Source of the DNA: Acidobacteriaceae bacterium
GTDB lineage: Bacteria; Acidobacteriota; Terriglobia; Terriglobales; Acidobacteriaceae
Reading direction: 5' to 3'
DNA: 6,291 bases
NCBI GenBank assembly: GCA_009781125.1
Contig: WQYS01000144.1
Location: 1-6,291, forward strand
In this document: positions 6,105-6,291 of the stretch, piece by piece
Layout: the number at the start of each line of letters is the position of its first letter
Numbering within the stretch: the stretch's first letter is position 1
Made by a program: the position numbers and the translations under genes
Notes under the pieces: model-generated
Told to the model about the DNA's origin: nothing
Databases searched by the model: none
The model's input: only the letters and a program-made list of their open reading frames with translations

Positions 6105-6120
6105 CTCGTGTACACGGGAA
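6103..6120. repeat. 18-bp near-palindrome, possible operator
   Basis: TTCTCGTGTACACGGGAA: a perfect 10-bp core CGTGTACACG with the arms extended by TTC/GAA across a single T-G pair. It overlaps the predicted rightward transcription start and directly precedes AGGAGG. The size and symmetry suit a dimeric repressor site or a short leader hairpin. No cognate regulator can be named. Confidence 0.35.
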
Positions 6121-6138
6121 AGGAGGGTGATCCAGCCT

Positions 6139-6195
6139 ATGAAATCTGATTCACACAGTTGCATCGTAAATGTACGTGAGGTGACTGAGGCTTAG
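6139..6195 (+). CDS. Possible 18-residue leader peptide or small protein
   Basis: ATG 6139 to TAG 6195 encodes MKSDSHSCIVNVREVTEA, which I do not recognise. Support comes from the sequence before it: AAAGGAGGGTGATCC at 6119-6133 is complementary to the 3' end of 16S rRNA over about 14 bases apart from one extra G. The ATG begins 5 bases after that stretch. It lacks runs of one amino acid typical of biosynthetic attenuator leaders. Its stop region contains CTGAGGC (6185-6191), which can pair with GCCTCAG (6258-6264) downstream. It could be a leader peptide, the start of a frameshifted gene, or chance. Confidence 0.25.
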   Translation: MKSDSHSCIVNVREVTEA

Positions 6196-6291
6196 AGAGC
6201 ATCCTGCTCCCGGCCATGCGCTCTGCGAAGCGCAGTGAGGCGTGTCGAACGCAAGATGCCTCAGATCAACAAGTCAATTCCAACAGTCTAC

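Larger units (their letters stand above)
5953..6291. other. Gene-poor region right of mntR
   Basis: 339 bases with no confidently coding ORF. The left third is the mntR control region (GTTAAC repeats and operator). There is a hairpin at 6014-6036: AGCGCC-GCA-GGCGCT, extended by AGC/GCT across one mismatch. From 6075 a plus-strand promoter-like pair, a palindrome, a strong Shine-Dalgarno-like run and an 18-codon ORF follow. Two competing pairings lie between 6185 and 6264. It probably holds the divergent control region of a gene beyond the right edge. Confidence 0.5.

Noticed and set aside
6119..6137. A 16S rRNA gene ending here on the minus strand
   Set aside because: Only about 18 bases match the 16S 3' end, with one inserted base, and the adjoining sequence is not rRNA.
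6134..6216. A 26-codon minus-strand ORF starting at 6216
   Set aside because: It has no ribosome site, no recognisable sequence, and runs into the 16S-like stretch.

Overview
The window looks like a chromosomal segment of a Gram-negative, moderately GC-rich bacterium. Protein style points to the Acidobacteriota, class Terriglobia (the Terriglobus/Granulicella/Edaphobacter type). The clues are a carbohydrate-porin-like outer membrane protein, a large type IV prepilin peptidase and a complex I operon that lacks nuoB. This placement is a judgement from remembered family resemblance, not from a search. All seven confident genes lie on the minus strand, so the story reads right to left.

Right part (about 6000 to 2369): a manganese module. 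mntR (5284-5952) encodes a DtxR/MntR-type metal-sensing repressor with an added C-terminal FeoA/SH3-like domain. mntH (3871-5205) encodes an Nramp proton-coupled Mn2+ importer. A porin gene (2369-3793) encodes a secreted beta-barrel annotated by family as a carbohydrate (OprB-like) porin. The most notable observation is a 15-base motif, GTTAAYCKNAGNTAA, found once upstream of each of these three genes and in the same orientation to each. I see it nowhere else in the window. It is a strong candidate for the MntR operator. It implies that the porin is manganese-regulated and may be the outer-membrane door for the metal that MntH carries across the inner membrane.

Left part (2213 to 1): a type IV prepilin peptidase gene (1272-2213) is followed by the start of a respiratory complex I operon: nuoA, nuoC and nuoD (nuoD cut by the window edge). 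The nuo genes are tightly packed, with TAATG stop/start overlaps at nuoA/nuoC and nuoC/nuoD. nuoB, which normally sits between nuoA and nuoC, is absent. Good -10 elements lie so close to the nuoA and prepilin peptidase start codons that leaderless or nearly leaderless transcripts are suggested.

Far right (5953-6291): 339 bases without a confident gene. Next to mntR this holds the mntR control region. Further right, on the plus strand, are a possible promoter, an 18-bp near-palindrome, an extremely long Shine-Dalgarno-like stretch (also resembling the 3' end of 16S rRNA) and an 18-codon ORF. Two mutually exclusive pairings follow. Together these look like a leader region for a gene beyond the window, but every part of that interpretation is tentative.
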